Assembly (NCBI GenBank): GCA_958298945.1
Contig: OY282605.1
Coordinates: 118,044,267 to 118,108,266 of the forward strand
Length of the DNA: 64,000 nt
Reading direction: 5' to 3'
From: Atherix ibis
Lineage: Eukaryota > Arthropoda > Insecta > Diptera > Athericidae
In this document: positions 46,380 through 56,399 of the stretch, piece after piece
Layout: each line of letters opens with the position of its first letter
Position numbering within the stretch: position 1 is the stretch's first letter
Translations under genes and position numbers: made by a program
Notes under the pieces: generated by a model
What the model was told of the DNA's origin: nothing
What the model saw: the letters and a program-made list of their open reading frames with translations, nothing else
Databases searched by the model: none

Positions 46380-46899
46380 GAAGGGAGTTCCACGTAAGTC
46401 GTTTGTTTAGGTTAAGTCTTTAAGTCAGGAAGGGTATTTTGTCTTTTGCTTCTTAAAGAAGAAGGTGGGGTTATTAAAGTTTTGAGTTTTGTTGTTATAA
46501 AGAAGTAGACCAATAAACAAGCATACTACCTCGAGGAATACCAGTGTTAATAGGGGATATTTCGGAGTAATCAGTATTAATTTCTATTTGAACTCATGAT
46601 TAGGGGATTAAGCTGATAGGTCCACAGGACGTTGGGAGATTCACTGGTTTATTTAGTTTGGAAATCATTTTTAAAAGTAACGGAAAATAGGTGGCGCTAA
46701 GAATGCTATTAAAAACATAACCTATGCAAAGTAGAAGTCTTTTTGAGATTTGTTTTAGGATAGGAGTTGTTATTATATTATAACCGTGAGCTTTTTTAAT
46801 GGAAAGTTGATGAACTACCGAATGGAGTAAAAGTTTGGTAGTAGATTTGAAAAGGATTGTTTTTGTGAAATAAATTTTAGTGTTACGAGTATTTAACAT
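46380..46899 (-). pseudogene. Jockey-clade RT remnant
   Basis: The minus strand from about 46800 reads AHGYNIITTPILKQISKRL then FNSILSATYFPLLLK and CGPISLIP near 46610. This corresponds to the RT fingers of Jockey-type elements (G-x-D-x-I-T-x-x-x-L-K ... Y-F-P-x-x-W-K ... Y-R-P-I-S-L-L-P). After a deletion, SEISPINTGIPRGSMLVYW near 46560-46510 matches the V-P-Q-G-S-V-L-G-P box. The YADD box is not seen. Inactive fragment, the third of this clade in the window. Confidence 0.75.
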
Positions 46900-46904
46900 T
46901 CAAT

Positions 46905-47635
46905 TGGGAATAATTTCATTTTATTCTGAAAGTAATTACAAGTTAAAATTTCTCTACTTAGTATTAATTATTATTGAAATTTAGTCTTTTTTCATTTTTT
47001 TCTTTATTTAAATGGGTTAAAAAAAGCAGGCCTAACTATACAAAATTACAATAATAATAGGAGGAGAATGGATATTTTTGTCATGTCATTTTTATTAACA
47101 AAAAAGGAAAAAACCACAAAAAGTGGCAAAGGAAAGTTTCGACAGAAAAAAATATAAAGCTTGTAAAAGCATAAAAAATTTGAGGACAAAACGAACAAAT
47201 TAATATGAAAAACATTATGGAAAATGCCCAAAATGGGCGAAAGGTAATAATTTCGATGACACTTAAGGGAATCGCGTGCCGCCGAGCAATAAAACTTTTC
47301 ATGTTCATTAAGAGATAAAATGGTGAGTAAGCGTTGAGACTCGCGTATTTAGTCACGAATACATAAACACACACACACACCCACCTCAATTCATACATAA
47401 TTTTAGGGTGGATTTTTCATAGATAAAAGTCTAAAAAAATGTTAAAATTTCTCTTTAGTAATCGAACTACTGAATACGATTATCATAGACACGAACCATC
47501 ATGAAAAGTCACTTTGTCATTTTCCCACCCTCCAGCGGCAAAGGACTGAACTTTGACTTGAATTAACTGAAAGCATTCAACTCTTTTTTTTATACTTGAC
47601 GCTATTATTGGGTTCTAAAAGGGCCAACGGCAACA
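46905..47635. other. no gene seen
   Basis: A CACACACACACAC tract lies at 47368-47380. The frame at 47081-47398 (minus) has no domain. 47470-47560 is less AT-rich but unrecognised. Confidence 0.45.
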
Positions 47636-48060
47636 AACACTACCGGTCAAAATTATGTCGACAATATATCGAATATTCTCTTTAGACATTTTTTATTAAA
47701 ACTTTAATAAATCAATTTTTTTTTTGGAGGTATATAAAATATGATAAATTAGAATAAATAACAGTTTAAATATTTTATTATTTATTGAAATGTTAGAAAA
47801 AATATGAACAGGTAGTAATTTCCATGAAAGTCCTTTTTTTTACCAGAACAGACCACGAGCAATTACTAAGTTTCCGCTTCTGTTCTTTGGCAAATTAAGA
47901 ATAGATGTTAAGAAAGAAAGAGTATTTTGGCCTAAACATTATTCTGTATAATAAGTATTAAATAATTAATTTGATCCATTTTTCTTATTATTTATTAAAC
48001 AAAAAATTTGAAAAACATGGAAAAAAATCGTGATTTAGTTTGCTTTTGTTACTTAGTAAG

Positions 48061-48117
48061 GAGAGCGATCTGGCAACAGTGCTACATAACATTACTGAGA
48101 GCGATCTGGCAACAGTG
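48061..48117. repeat. 36-bp direct repeat
   Basis: GAGAGCGATCTGGCAACAGT followed by G occurs at 48061-48081 and again at 48097-48117, separated by CTACATAACATTACT. Perfect over 21 bp, therefore relatively recent. Lies inside the Tc1-like composite. Confidence 0.85.
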
Positions 48118-48529
48118 TGAACTTTCCATAGTTTGTACATTAGTCCTTTCTAGACGTGTAGTATAAGCTTCAATCTGCTCCGATAAGAACGCGATCCTAT
48201 ACATCGTCATAAGTGAAGTTGTGTTTTTTGTAGAGTGTAACGAAAAATGGAACAGCGAAATCTGGAGCAAGGATGTGACATCTTACGAAAAGTTTTGCTC
48301 CCCAAAAAAACAAAAAATACCTAATCATAATATCGTCGATAAAATCCAGAAAAGTGTAACCGATCAGGGGAAGGCGATTCCAGTTGAAGCCAATTCCAGT
48401 TGAAGCCTTCCAGCAGTGCTACAAAAAGTGGAAACAATAACACCACCTATGATGGCCAAGGGAACTATTTTTAAGATGATAAGAAAATCAATATGATTAA
48501 GTTTAGCGCCTAAATAGAAATTTTCGAAA

Positions 48530-49180
48530 AATTGCGTTCATTGAACTGCCCGAAGTCATCAGGATGCATTATAGTGCGATAGGCATAACGTTACTTATTT
48601 AAGGGAAGCGGACCTCCGTAAATGACATTGGAGACTTCAATAAAATCCGGTAAGAATTAAATAAAAGTCATAACAAAACAGTACCTTCAGAAACGGTAAA
48701 AAGGCGATTGAGAACTATTGGTCTATTTGAACACGTGGCAGTAAGGAAACCATTACTACACCCTTAAAAAAAGAAGAAAATAAAGATTGGATTGGGTTTA
48801 ATTCCAGCAAAACCGAACTGCTGAGGACCCTAGATAAATGTACTCTAGACAGATGAGTCGAAGTTTCAAACTTTCGAGTCCTAAAACAAGAAACCACGTG
48901 CGTCACAATGCTGGACGAAAAAAATACCGACGGAAAATGTGTCTTTTTTTTAAAAAAATCCGTGAATGTATTTCAAAATAAAATTTCAAAAAAATGCGCT
49001 GATAGAACTGTAAACTTGATAATTACACCGGAAGTCATCAGGGTGAATTAAAGTCTGATAAGGCCTAACGTTACTTATTTAAACGAGGATCTCAGTAAAA
49101 GACATCGGAGACTTAGGACACCTAAAATCTGCTCCGAATTAAATAAGTCATAAAAAACCAGTATATTCGGAAACCGCGAA
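48530..49180 (+). repeat. large direct duplication of the Tc1-like transposase 5' half
   Basis: 48540-48700 and 49022-49175 align: both have GAAGTCATCAGG, ATAACGTTACTTATTTAA or AACGTTACTTATTTAAACGA, GACATTGGAGACTT or GACATCGGAGACTT, and GAATTAAATAA followed by GTCATAA. Each is followed by the segment that forms the 49.18-kb array, so a unit of a few hundred bases was duplicated first. Confidence 0.75.
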
Positions 49181-49745
49181 ATCCCTGAATAAGTAAAAAA
49201 AAGATTGTATTGGGCTTAATTCCAGCAAAACTGAACTGCTGAAGACTCTAGAAAAATGTTCTCTAGATAGATGAGTCGAAGTTCCAGATTTTTGGGTCCT
49301 AAAACCAGAAACCACGTGCATCACAGTGCTGGACAAAAAAATACGGACGGCAAAAGCGATTAAAAAAAAAATTACTGAATAAACAAAAAAAAATAGGATT
49401 GGGCTTAATTTGCGCAAAACTGAACTGCTGAAGACTCTAGAAAAATGTTCTCTAGATAGATGAGTCGAAGTTCCAGATTTTTGGGTCCTAAAACAAGAAA
49501 CCACGTGCATCACAGTGCTGGACAAAAAAATACTGACGGCAAAAGCGATTTAAAAAAAAAATCCCTGAATAAATAAAAAAAAGATTGGATTGGGCTTAAT
49601 TCCAGCAAAGCTGAACTGCTGAAGACTCTAGAGAAATGTTCTAGAGTCCAAGTTCCAGATTGTTGGGTCCTAAAACAAGAAATCACGTGCATCACAGTGC
49701 TGGACAAAAAAATACTGACGGCAAAAGCGATTTAAAAAAAAAAAA
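49181..49745 (+). repeat. three tandem ~187-bp copies of a Tc1 transposase segment
   Basis: Units at 49181-49370, 49371-49560 and 49561-49745 (190, 190 and 185 bp). Each contains ATTGGGCTTAATT, GAACTGCTGAAGACTCTAGA, a GATGAGTCGAAGTTCCAGAT block (corrupted in the third), GGTCCTAAAAC and CATCACAGTGCTGGACAAAA. A fourth, more diverged version lies at 48770-48960. The segment corresponds to the Tc1 region around the first catalytic Asp (D-E-S-K-F). High similarity between units indicates recent tandem amplification of a dead transposase fragment. Confidence 0.88.
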
Positions 49746-49775
49746 ATCCCTGAATGATTCGTTGTACAACAGGAT

Positions 49776-49804
49776 AATTATCCTTAACATAGTTAAGGAT
49801 AATT
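49776..49804. repeat. perfect 13-bp stem-loop
   Basis: AATTATCCTTAAC (49776-49788) and GTTAAGGATAATT (49792-49804) with a 3-nt loop, just after the last tandem unit inside the Tc1-like composite. May be a leftover of the element or chance. No transcription evidence. Confidence 0.6.
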
Positions 49805-50224
49805 GTGCAGAGTTTTATTTTGCAAAATTAAAATATGAAAGCATTATCGAAAAAATTGACATGGGAACCGCTATAGTTCGGACCACCTTAACTCAATTGA
49901 AGTTTTTAAACAGAAAAGCGTAAAAAGCACTGCCCAACCCCTTAAAAAAATTTTTTTTGGAGGATCCTTTTTTTTTGCTGGAACAATATTTCAAAGGATG
50001 CGTTCGAAAAATAACTGATCGACTAAATGCCAACAGATGAATTGTTCATCCTTTCATCAAATGCAAAGGTTTTTTTTCCAACAAACAATTTTTTTCCATT
50101 TTCTTTTTTAAATTTCATAATAATAAATATTTTTTCTCAATTTCGAAAGTTTTACAAAAATAACTATTCTTTTCTGGTGGATTTTTATTTGATTTTTTCC
50201 TCTTAACTTTTGGCCTACAGTGTA

Positions 50225-51330
50225 CATAATATAAATACCTGCGATACAGCACAGCAGCCTGCAATACAAAACACCATCCAAATTTAAACTGTAAGTGCAA
50301 AATAAAATTATACGTGTTTGGCTACAAAATAAAAAAAGGAACAATTAAATAACAAAACAAACAAAAAATTAAATTAAAATTAACAAACAAACAAGAGGAC
50401 CGACTTCAACTGTCCGGCTTGGCCTCCCCTGAGAATGTGTTTATGATAATAACTAAAAGTGAGGTTATTCCATTATCCTTGCATATTTTGCTCCATACTA
50501 TTTAACTCACTACTCTAATCCTTATTGTTTGGATAGAATGGACTGCTCTCTTCTTGTACACATGTGCACTCCTATTTAGCAAAACCCTCATCCCTTTTCT
50601 TTTAGGTATTTTTGTTGTTTTTTTTCCTTCTTCCAATTTGATTATTAGTTTACCACGTTCCATTTTGTTTTTGGTTATTTTGCATCTTCCAAAATGAATA
50701 TTGTAAAAAATTACTAGCCATTAACTTTAATTAAAAGCTTTCACATCGGACGTACCCAAAATTTTAATTTTTTTTAATACACTTTCTTCTCTAATACAAT
50801 ATTGTGTTGACCAAACCTAATCTTTAGGGATTCAAAATGTGAAAAAAAAATGAAAATATAACAAAAAAATAGCAAAACTAAATTAAAGGGTAAATATTCT
50901 TAAGGATTCGGAGTTTTTTTCTCTTGGAAATTTATTTTTATTAATTGTAATTTTTGTTTGTTTTTATTACAATAATTTTAAACGAGCAAAAAACTGCTGA
51001 CGAACAAAAGAAAATTGAAGTCAAATTAGGGATGAGACGTCTGGATTTTTTGAAATTTTCATCTTTTTTGCTTTATTATCGTTTTGTTTTTTTTTTTTAA
51101 ATATGGAATATTTAGTTTAGTTACCCAAATTAAGCTTTAAATGAATTTGTAAAAAAATTTATATGATTTTGTAAAAAAAAATTTAATGCAAAAGAAACCA
51201 TTTTTTGAAATAAGGAAATTTGTGAAATTTACAAAAAAAAACAGCGTGTTGCTTTTTGATGGACTTTGGGGTGATAGTAGGGAAACAATTTTTTTGAGTA
51301 GTCCGTCTAGTTCGGGATTTTTTTTATTTA
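50225..51330. other. no gene seen
   Basis: 50395-50600 is more balanced and unassigned. The rest is AT-rich. Confidence 0.5.
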
Positions 51331-51334
51331 GGCT

Positions 51335-51880
51335 TAATTATTTTTTAATACGGAAAATACAGCGCTGTAATTTGACAGCTGTCAAAAACATATGTCATAT
51401 ATAAATTGGGAAATGTTTAGACTAAGCTTTTGTCATTTTGTGTCAAGGGTCGCCTAACCACTGAATAACACGCTAAAAGTGTAAAAAGTTTTTGCAAAAG
51501 TAGTGATTCTACCGAAGCTTTAAGAGATATTTTTTTTTCTTTTAATTATCTTATATGGAGCTCTGAGAAACCACAAGTTATTGTGGAGAAGCCATTGTAT
51601 TCGCAAAAAGTGACTGTCTGATGAATTTTTTTTATGCCAAAATGTTATTGACCGTATTTCTATAAAAATAAAGAACTTTTTTTTTGCACAAATCTGGACT
51701 ATATGTGGTCAAAAAAAAGGCGCCCAAGCCCCACATTCGACCGCTATTCAAAAGGTGTGGGTTTTTAAATGCCCTACAATTAAAGATTACTTTTGCACAA
51801 GCAATCCTTAATTTTGAGTAGTTGCCGAATTACAGCTCAAAAAAATTTACCTCAAAACAATTGACTCCTGTATGAATTCA
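51335..51880 (+). mobile_element. D,D41D-type Tc1/mariner relic, 3'-truncated
   Basis: The palindrome TTTGACAGCTGTCAAA at 51371-51386 marks the left end. From 51554 the plus strand reads WSSEKPQVIVEKPLYSQKVT V before a stop, an excellent match to the family block W-x-x-x-x-P-Q-x-x-x-E-x-P-L-x-x-x-K-V-T-V-W. The part between the end and this block is shortened, and the C-terminal half is not recognisable. Confidence 0.65.
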
Positions 51881-51889
51881 ACTTTTGGT

Positions 51890-52453
51890 CATTTAAAAAT
51901 TTAAACTTTACTTTTCAAAAAAAAAAACACAAAATTGGATACCTTTTTAGATAAGCAATTGATAAAGAAAAAAGTAAAATTTAGAAAAACCCGTAACCAT
52001 ATATTCTGTTTGAATGAATCCTTATAATTATAATATATTTTTTTTAAATATTAGTATTAAAAGGACAAAACATTAATCAAATACGACAAATCCTGATGAA
52101 AAAACCGGAGAATTTCAACATCAACCATTTATGGAATTCAGAATAGCTTATGAGAGCGTAAATAGAGATGAGGTCTTTAAGGAAGAACCTTGTTGCACTG
52201 GTGAACTCATGAAGAATTGTCCTAATAAATAACAAGACACAAACTTTGGCGATAGGTCTCAAAAAAATTGTGCTCTAGGCATAAAGCCAGGTCGGAATCA
52301 ACGATATATAGTAGACACCATTTGTGAGTAGCTATTGCAGTGTCAGTCAAGGGCTAATGTAGCCACTGGACTTGTAAAAGTTAGTACGAAAATAAGCCGC
52401 CTGTTAGATGGAAGTTCTGCGTTGTGCAGGATCGTTATAGATTCGATGTCAGA
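51890..52453. other. no gene assigned; possible Tc1 N-terminal scrap at the right
   Basis: 52340-52450 reads RANVATGLVKVSTKISRLLD on the plus strand, faintly like a Tc1 helix-turn-helix (A-x-x-A-x-x-x-x-V-S-x-x-x-V-x-R). It could be the left half of an element into which the mariner at 52456 inserted. Weak. Confidence 0.3.
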
Positions 52454-52630
52454 TACGAGGGCCTTCAATAAGTCCTTAGAAAATCCGAGAAATTGCGCTC
52501 GTAGTGTCGGTAAAGATTTTTTTGTAAGTCACATTATCGACAGGAAATCTGTCAAAATTTTAGCTCGATCCATAGCGTAGGTCAATTTCTATCGTCGATT
52601 AAAGTTAACGACATTTATTTGTGCATAACA

Positions 52631-53752
52631 ATGGAGAAAAGCGAGTTTAGGGCTGTCATCAAACATCTCCATTTGAAAGACTGAAGCCCGAAAGAAATCA
52701 AAGCCGAGTTGGATGCAGTTCATGGCACATCTGCACCTGTGTTTGCGACGGTTTACAATTGGGTGAATGAATTTAAACGTGGCCGTTCATCCACAAAATA
52801 TGAACATCATTCAGGACGCCCAGTTGAGGTGTCTACTCCTGAAATCATCGACAAAATCCACGATCTGATTTTGAACGATCGGCGAATTAAAGTGCGCGAA
52901 TTAGTTGAGGCCACGGGCATATCACAAGGTACAGTCGCTTCAATTTTGCAGGAAAAATTGTCTGTGAAAATTTTTTTGGCAAGATGGGTGCTGCGTTTGC
53001 TCTCAGAGGAGAATAAGCGCAATCGTGGAGTGGACTCTTAGTCTATGTTGGCACTCTTTCATCGCAATCCTGCCGAATTCCTTCGTCGACATGTCACTGT
53101 GGACGAAACCTGGATACACTACTACACTCCAGAAACGAAGAGACAGTCTTACAGTGGATTTTCAAGGGTGAACGGGCTCCAAAGAAGGCAAAAACTGTGC
53201 CATCGGCCGGCAAGGTGATGGCCACGGTCTTTTGGGATTCGCAGAGCATCATTTTTATTGACAACTTGGAAAAAGGAAAAACAATAACAGGAGCGTATTA
53301 CGCTGAAGAAGAAGAAAAAAATCCTCTTGCATCAGGACAATGCGCGTGTGCACACCTGCGCTGTTTCCATGGCCAAAATTGTGGAATTGAGAATGGAATT
53401 GTTGCAGGAAATCAAAGAGAAACGCCCCCATCTGAAGAAAAAAAAAATCCTCTTGCATCAGGACAATGCGCGTGTGCACACCTGCGCTGTTTCCATGGCC
53501 AAAATTGTGGAATTGAGAATGGAATTGTTGAAGCATCCCGCTTATTCACCAGATTTGGCCCCGAGTGACTATTTTCTTTTCCCCAATCTGAAGAAATGAC
53601 CTGGCGGACGACGGTTCACTTCCAACGAGGACGTCATTGCTCAAACAGATGAGTATTCTGCCGAACTTCCGAAATCCTATTTTTTGGACGGGATAAAAAT
53701 TTTGGAAAAACGGTTGGAAAAGTGTATAAAGCGAAAAGGAGACTATGTTTAA
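52631..53752 (+). pseudogene. irritans-type mariner transposase, copy 1
   Basis: ATG at 52631 opens MEKSEFRAVIKHLHLK, similar to the Himar1-type N-terminus. Then come FATVYNWVNEFKRGRSSTK, SGRPVEVSTPEI, IHDLILNDRRIKVREL and ARWVLRLLSEENK. Damage: TGA at 52682-52684, TAG at 53039-53041, a 1-bp loss near 53149, a deletion near 53305, a duplicated second-Asp block (KKKKILLHQDNARVHTCAVS at about 53310-53400 and again 126 bp on), and TGA near 53597 replacing the Trp codon of the family. YSPDLAPSDYFLFP is present. The natural stop is TAA 53750-53752. Unable to make full-length enzyme. Confidence 0.9.
53321..53531 (+). repeat. 126-bp tandem duplication inside mariner copy 1
   Basis: ATCCTCTTGCATCAGGACAA starts at 53321 and again at 53447. 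The two copies are essentially identical through GGAATTGTTG. The offset is 126 bp, a multiple of three, so it duplicates the catalytic-Asp block in frame. Absent from copy 2. Confidence 0.92.
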
Positions 53753-53825
53753 AAATAAAATTTTTTTTTTTAAAAAAACAGTTTTTTTCCATCTTTTTCT
53801 AAGGACTTATTGAACGACCCTCGTA

Positions 53826-54000
53826 AATTGGAGGAATAGCCATCAACAGAAAAATTTTACTAACTCTTCTTGATGAGACTCAACGCATTACTGTGTCCCT
53901 ACAAACTATTCAAAAAAATATTTCACGGTATAACCTCATTAAAAGGGAAAGTTTAAGAAAACCCCCATTATTGAAAGGAATTGTCGTTTTTTCATTATTT
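53826..54000 (+). pseudogene. Tc1-like transposase scrap
   Basis: Plus strand RKILLTLLDETQRITVSLQT then IQKNISRYNLIKRESLRKPP, resembling the second helix-turn-helix and linker of Tc1-type transposases (V-S-x-x-T-I-x-x-x-L-x-x-x-x-L-x-x-R ... R-K-P). It adjoins the mariner directly, so the mariner may have inserted into this element. Nothing catalytic recognised beyond about 54000. Confidence 0.45.
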
Positions 54001-55640
54001 ATTGAAAAAATTTACATTTGATAACGAATCCCCATCGACAAAAAAAAACAATTTATCACTGATGCTACAAATTTGGATTAAAAATTGTTCGAAGGACGCC
54101 TATCAATTGCTGTTGTTGTGGACAATTTTTGATTAGAACCAGCGTTTGAGGTATAAAGAAATTCATACCGCAATAGTGATTGGCGTGACAAAAAAAAGAT
54201 CATTTAATTGTGCAAAAAATTCATTAACTTAACATGAGCAGAAATAAGGACACCTGTCACAAAGTGTGCCCAAAAAATATAATGAACTATTTCATGGAAA
54301 AAAAATCAGACATGTAACTAAGAATCCTCCAGAAAATCTGTGAATAGTAAATTCAGTTTGTTGCCCAACTCCGATTAAGGAGTAGTTTCCCGACCCTTTT
54401 TTGATAAACCGCCGTACTCTTACTGTCATCTATAAACAAAACGTATTAATTGGATTAGAGCTGAGCTTCGCTTTTTTCCTTTTAATGTAAATAGAATATT
54501 TCTTGATTACAAAATTGAATTTAATCAAAATTATTTTCAAACGTCACCACTATCAAAACTCTACAAACAATTTCAATTTTCGCAAATGAATACTTAATAA
54601 AATGGCATGCTTACCGCCCCCCCCCCCCTTCCCCCTTCCCCTTTCCAAAAACTGTTATGAAAAGGAAAACTATACGTTCAGACGGAAAATAATATTCGCT
54701 TTGGTATATGAAGTATGGATAAAAAGAAAATTTTACAGACAAATTTGCAAGCAACAGCGACTTGCCGCCAATTTACAAGCACAACAAAAAAAGATTCACA
54801 ATCCTAGACACCGCCCAAATCTTAATAATTAAATGGCTAAGAAATTCATACAAAACGCAACGCCACGCCATCATGCCCAGTAAAAGTTGGAAAACTTTTT
54901 AATTAATTAATTGTTTTACGGTTAATAAATTACGAAATGTTTCAATTTATTTCTTATGACGGCATTTTGCCTATGTTCGAAATTTTCAATTCGTAATGCT
55001 TCCTTGTACGGACGGCAATGGCGGTACTTTTCGTAGTCACGTTGCGTTGTTGTCACATTGCGGCGTGTTGTACGATGTCTAGCGGAATGGTTCTGCGCTT
55101 GGATAAGTGTGGGTTGAGATTTTCGGTTCTCGTAAGAATTTTTTCTTGTTTACACGCTACTCCATTGAGAATCGTTGTTTTTCTTTCTTCTTTATTAAAA
55201 TCCTTAATAATCTTTCATTTTCGTATTATTTTTACTTTGTATTTCTGCATATGGCTAATGTATATTTTGACGATAAATTCATTTTCGAAAATATTAAAAA
55301 AGTTTATTTAACAATAATTTAAATCGATGAGGAGAGTCTGACTGAGTGACTCTTTTAGAGTTTAAAACGACAAACAAAACAGCATACGAGTATGAAGAGA
55401 TTGGGCTAGACCAAAAATCTTATCTACTGAAAAAAAATTTGTTTATTATCATGTCGTGTACAGATTTTTCGCCTTAAGCAATCTAGATCTTATCAGGAAA
55501 TTTTTATAAGCAGATAAAATAAAATTCAGATTTGATTTTTCCCTTGAAAAAATTCAAAAAGACTTTGAATTTGTTATAAATTCACCATTGTTCATCTTTA
55601 CTATTTAGTTGTTGTTTTTTATTTTTGACATATCACGCGT
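54001..55640. other. no gene assigned
   Basis: A C-run at 54617-54630 gives the frame at 54602-54832 its proline stretch. 54960-55140 is relatively GC-rich with a frame (55018-55311, plus) whose first part looks non-random (MSSGMVLRLDKCGLRFSVLV) but matches no family I know. Confidence 0.4.
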
Positions 55641-55654
55641 GTGTCAAAGCCAAA

Positions 55655-56390
55655 AGTAGTATTGCCTTCAATGTGGAAAGACTTAAACACGAGCAACGTG
55701 TACAAATTATTGAATTTTATTATTAAAATTCGTGCTCTGTCAAAAATTTGTTTCGTGAACATCAAGCTACTGAGCAAACAATTCAAGCCATAGTGACAAA
55801 ATTTCACAGCAATTTGACGCTATTTGATATCAAACCCGTGTGCGTAGAGTGCGTCCAGTGTTGACGATATATCCCACCGTCGCCGTTCGCAGCATATGGA
55901 ATTGTATTACTCGACTATGTGAAAGATTTTACGAATGGATGTTGGTATGAAAGCTAATTGCGTTTAACGACGAAGCTCATTTATGATTGAAGGAGTATGT
56001 GAATAAGCAAAATTGTCGCATTTTGTCTGGATGGACAACCACAGGCAAAACAAGAACTGCCATTGCACCCAGAAAAACGCAGAGTTTTGTATAGTCGTCG
56101 GTCCGTACATCTTTATCGTCAATGGCGCCCGCTATCGCTCAATGATTTCAAACTTTTTTTTTTGACCAAAATGTAAGAAGTGCATCTGGTCCACATGAGG
56201 TTTCAAAAAGACGGCGCTACATGCCACCCAGCACGTCAAACAATGGACATATTGGGGATGAGTTCGGTGTGCAATTTATCTCACGTTTTGGATCGATGAG
56301 TTGGCCACCTAGATCATGCGATTTGAAGCCTTTAGACTATTTTTTATGGAATTATGTCAAATCTATGAAATAATCTTGAATGGCAGGCTT
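55655..56390 (+). mobile_element. D,D41D-type Tc1/mariner relic, most complete transposase
   Basis: Plus-strand pieces in order: KHEQRVQIIEFYY (55690, N-terminal helix), REHQATEQTIQAIVTKF (55755), DEAHL and EYVNKQNCRI (55965-56015, first catalytic Asp region), QELPLHPEK (56053), then FQKDGATCHPARQTMDIL (56203), EFGVQFISRFGSMSWPPRSC and DLKPLDYFLWNYVKS (to about 56368). Counting through the last blocks places 41 residues between the second and third catalytic Asp, hence the D,D41D label. That spacing is known from the rosa group of mariner-like elements; kinship to it is my inference. Multiple frameshifts and stops. Confidence 0.75.
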
Positions 56391-56399
56391 TGATTTATT

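Larger units (their letters stand above)
47638..50222 (+). mobile_element. Tc1-like transposon, enlarged and decayed
   Basis: The left candidate end CACTACCGGTCAAAATTATG (47638) and the right end read inward on the minus strand, CACTGTAGGCCAAAAGTTAA (from 50222, next to TA), share the CACT-GGYCAAAA layout of Tc1 terminal repeats. Internal transposase pieces: ELNKSHNKTVPSETVKRRL and GLFEHVAVRKPLL (48650-48760, second DNA-binding region), then DESKF-type sequence (near 48857), the first catalytic Asp. The interval is about 1 kb longer than usual for Tc1 because of internal duplications. A mariner-like tail (FQQCYKKWK, GQGNYF) at 48408-48480 suggests a second element was mixed in. Boundaries are uncertain. 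Confidence 0.5.
52456..53823 (+). mobile_element. irritans-type mariner, copy 1 (inactive)
   Basis: Ends CGAGGGCCTTCAATAAGTCC (52456) and, on the minus strand from 53823, CGAGGGTCGTTCAATAAGTC, flanked by TA (52454-52455, 53824-53825). At 1368 bp it is 74 bp longer than copy 2 at 59.66 kb. The difference is explained by a 126-bp tandem duplication offset by a deletion of about 52 bp. Same family as copy 2, opposite orientation. Confidence 0.9.

Noticed and set aside
46686..46699. ATAGGTGGCGCTAA as a copy of the dispersed motif
   Set aside because: Within a Jockey relic and differs at the core position.
53255..53536. Minus-strand 93-codon frame with an internal repeat
   Set aside because: Antisense to the duplicated block of mariner copy 1.
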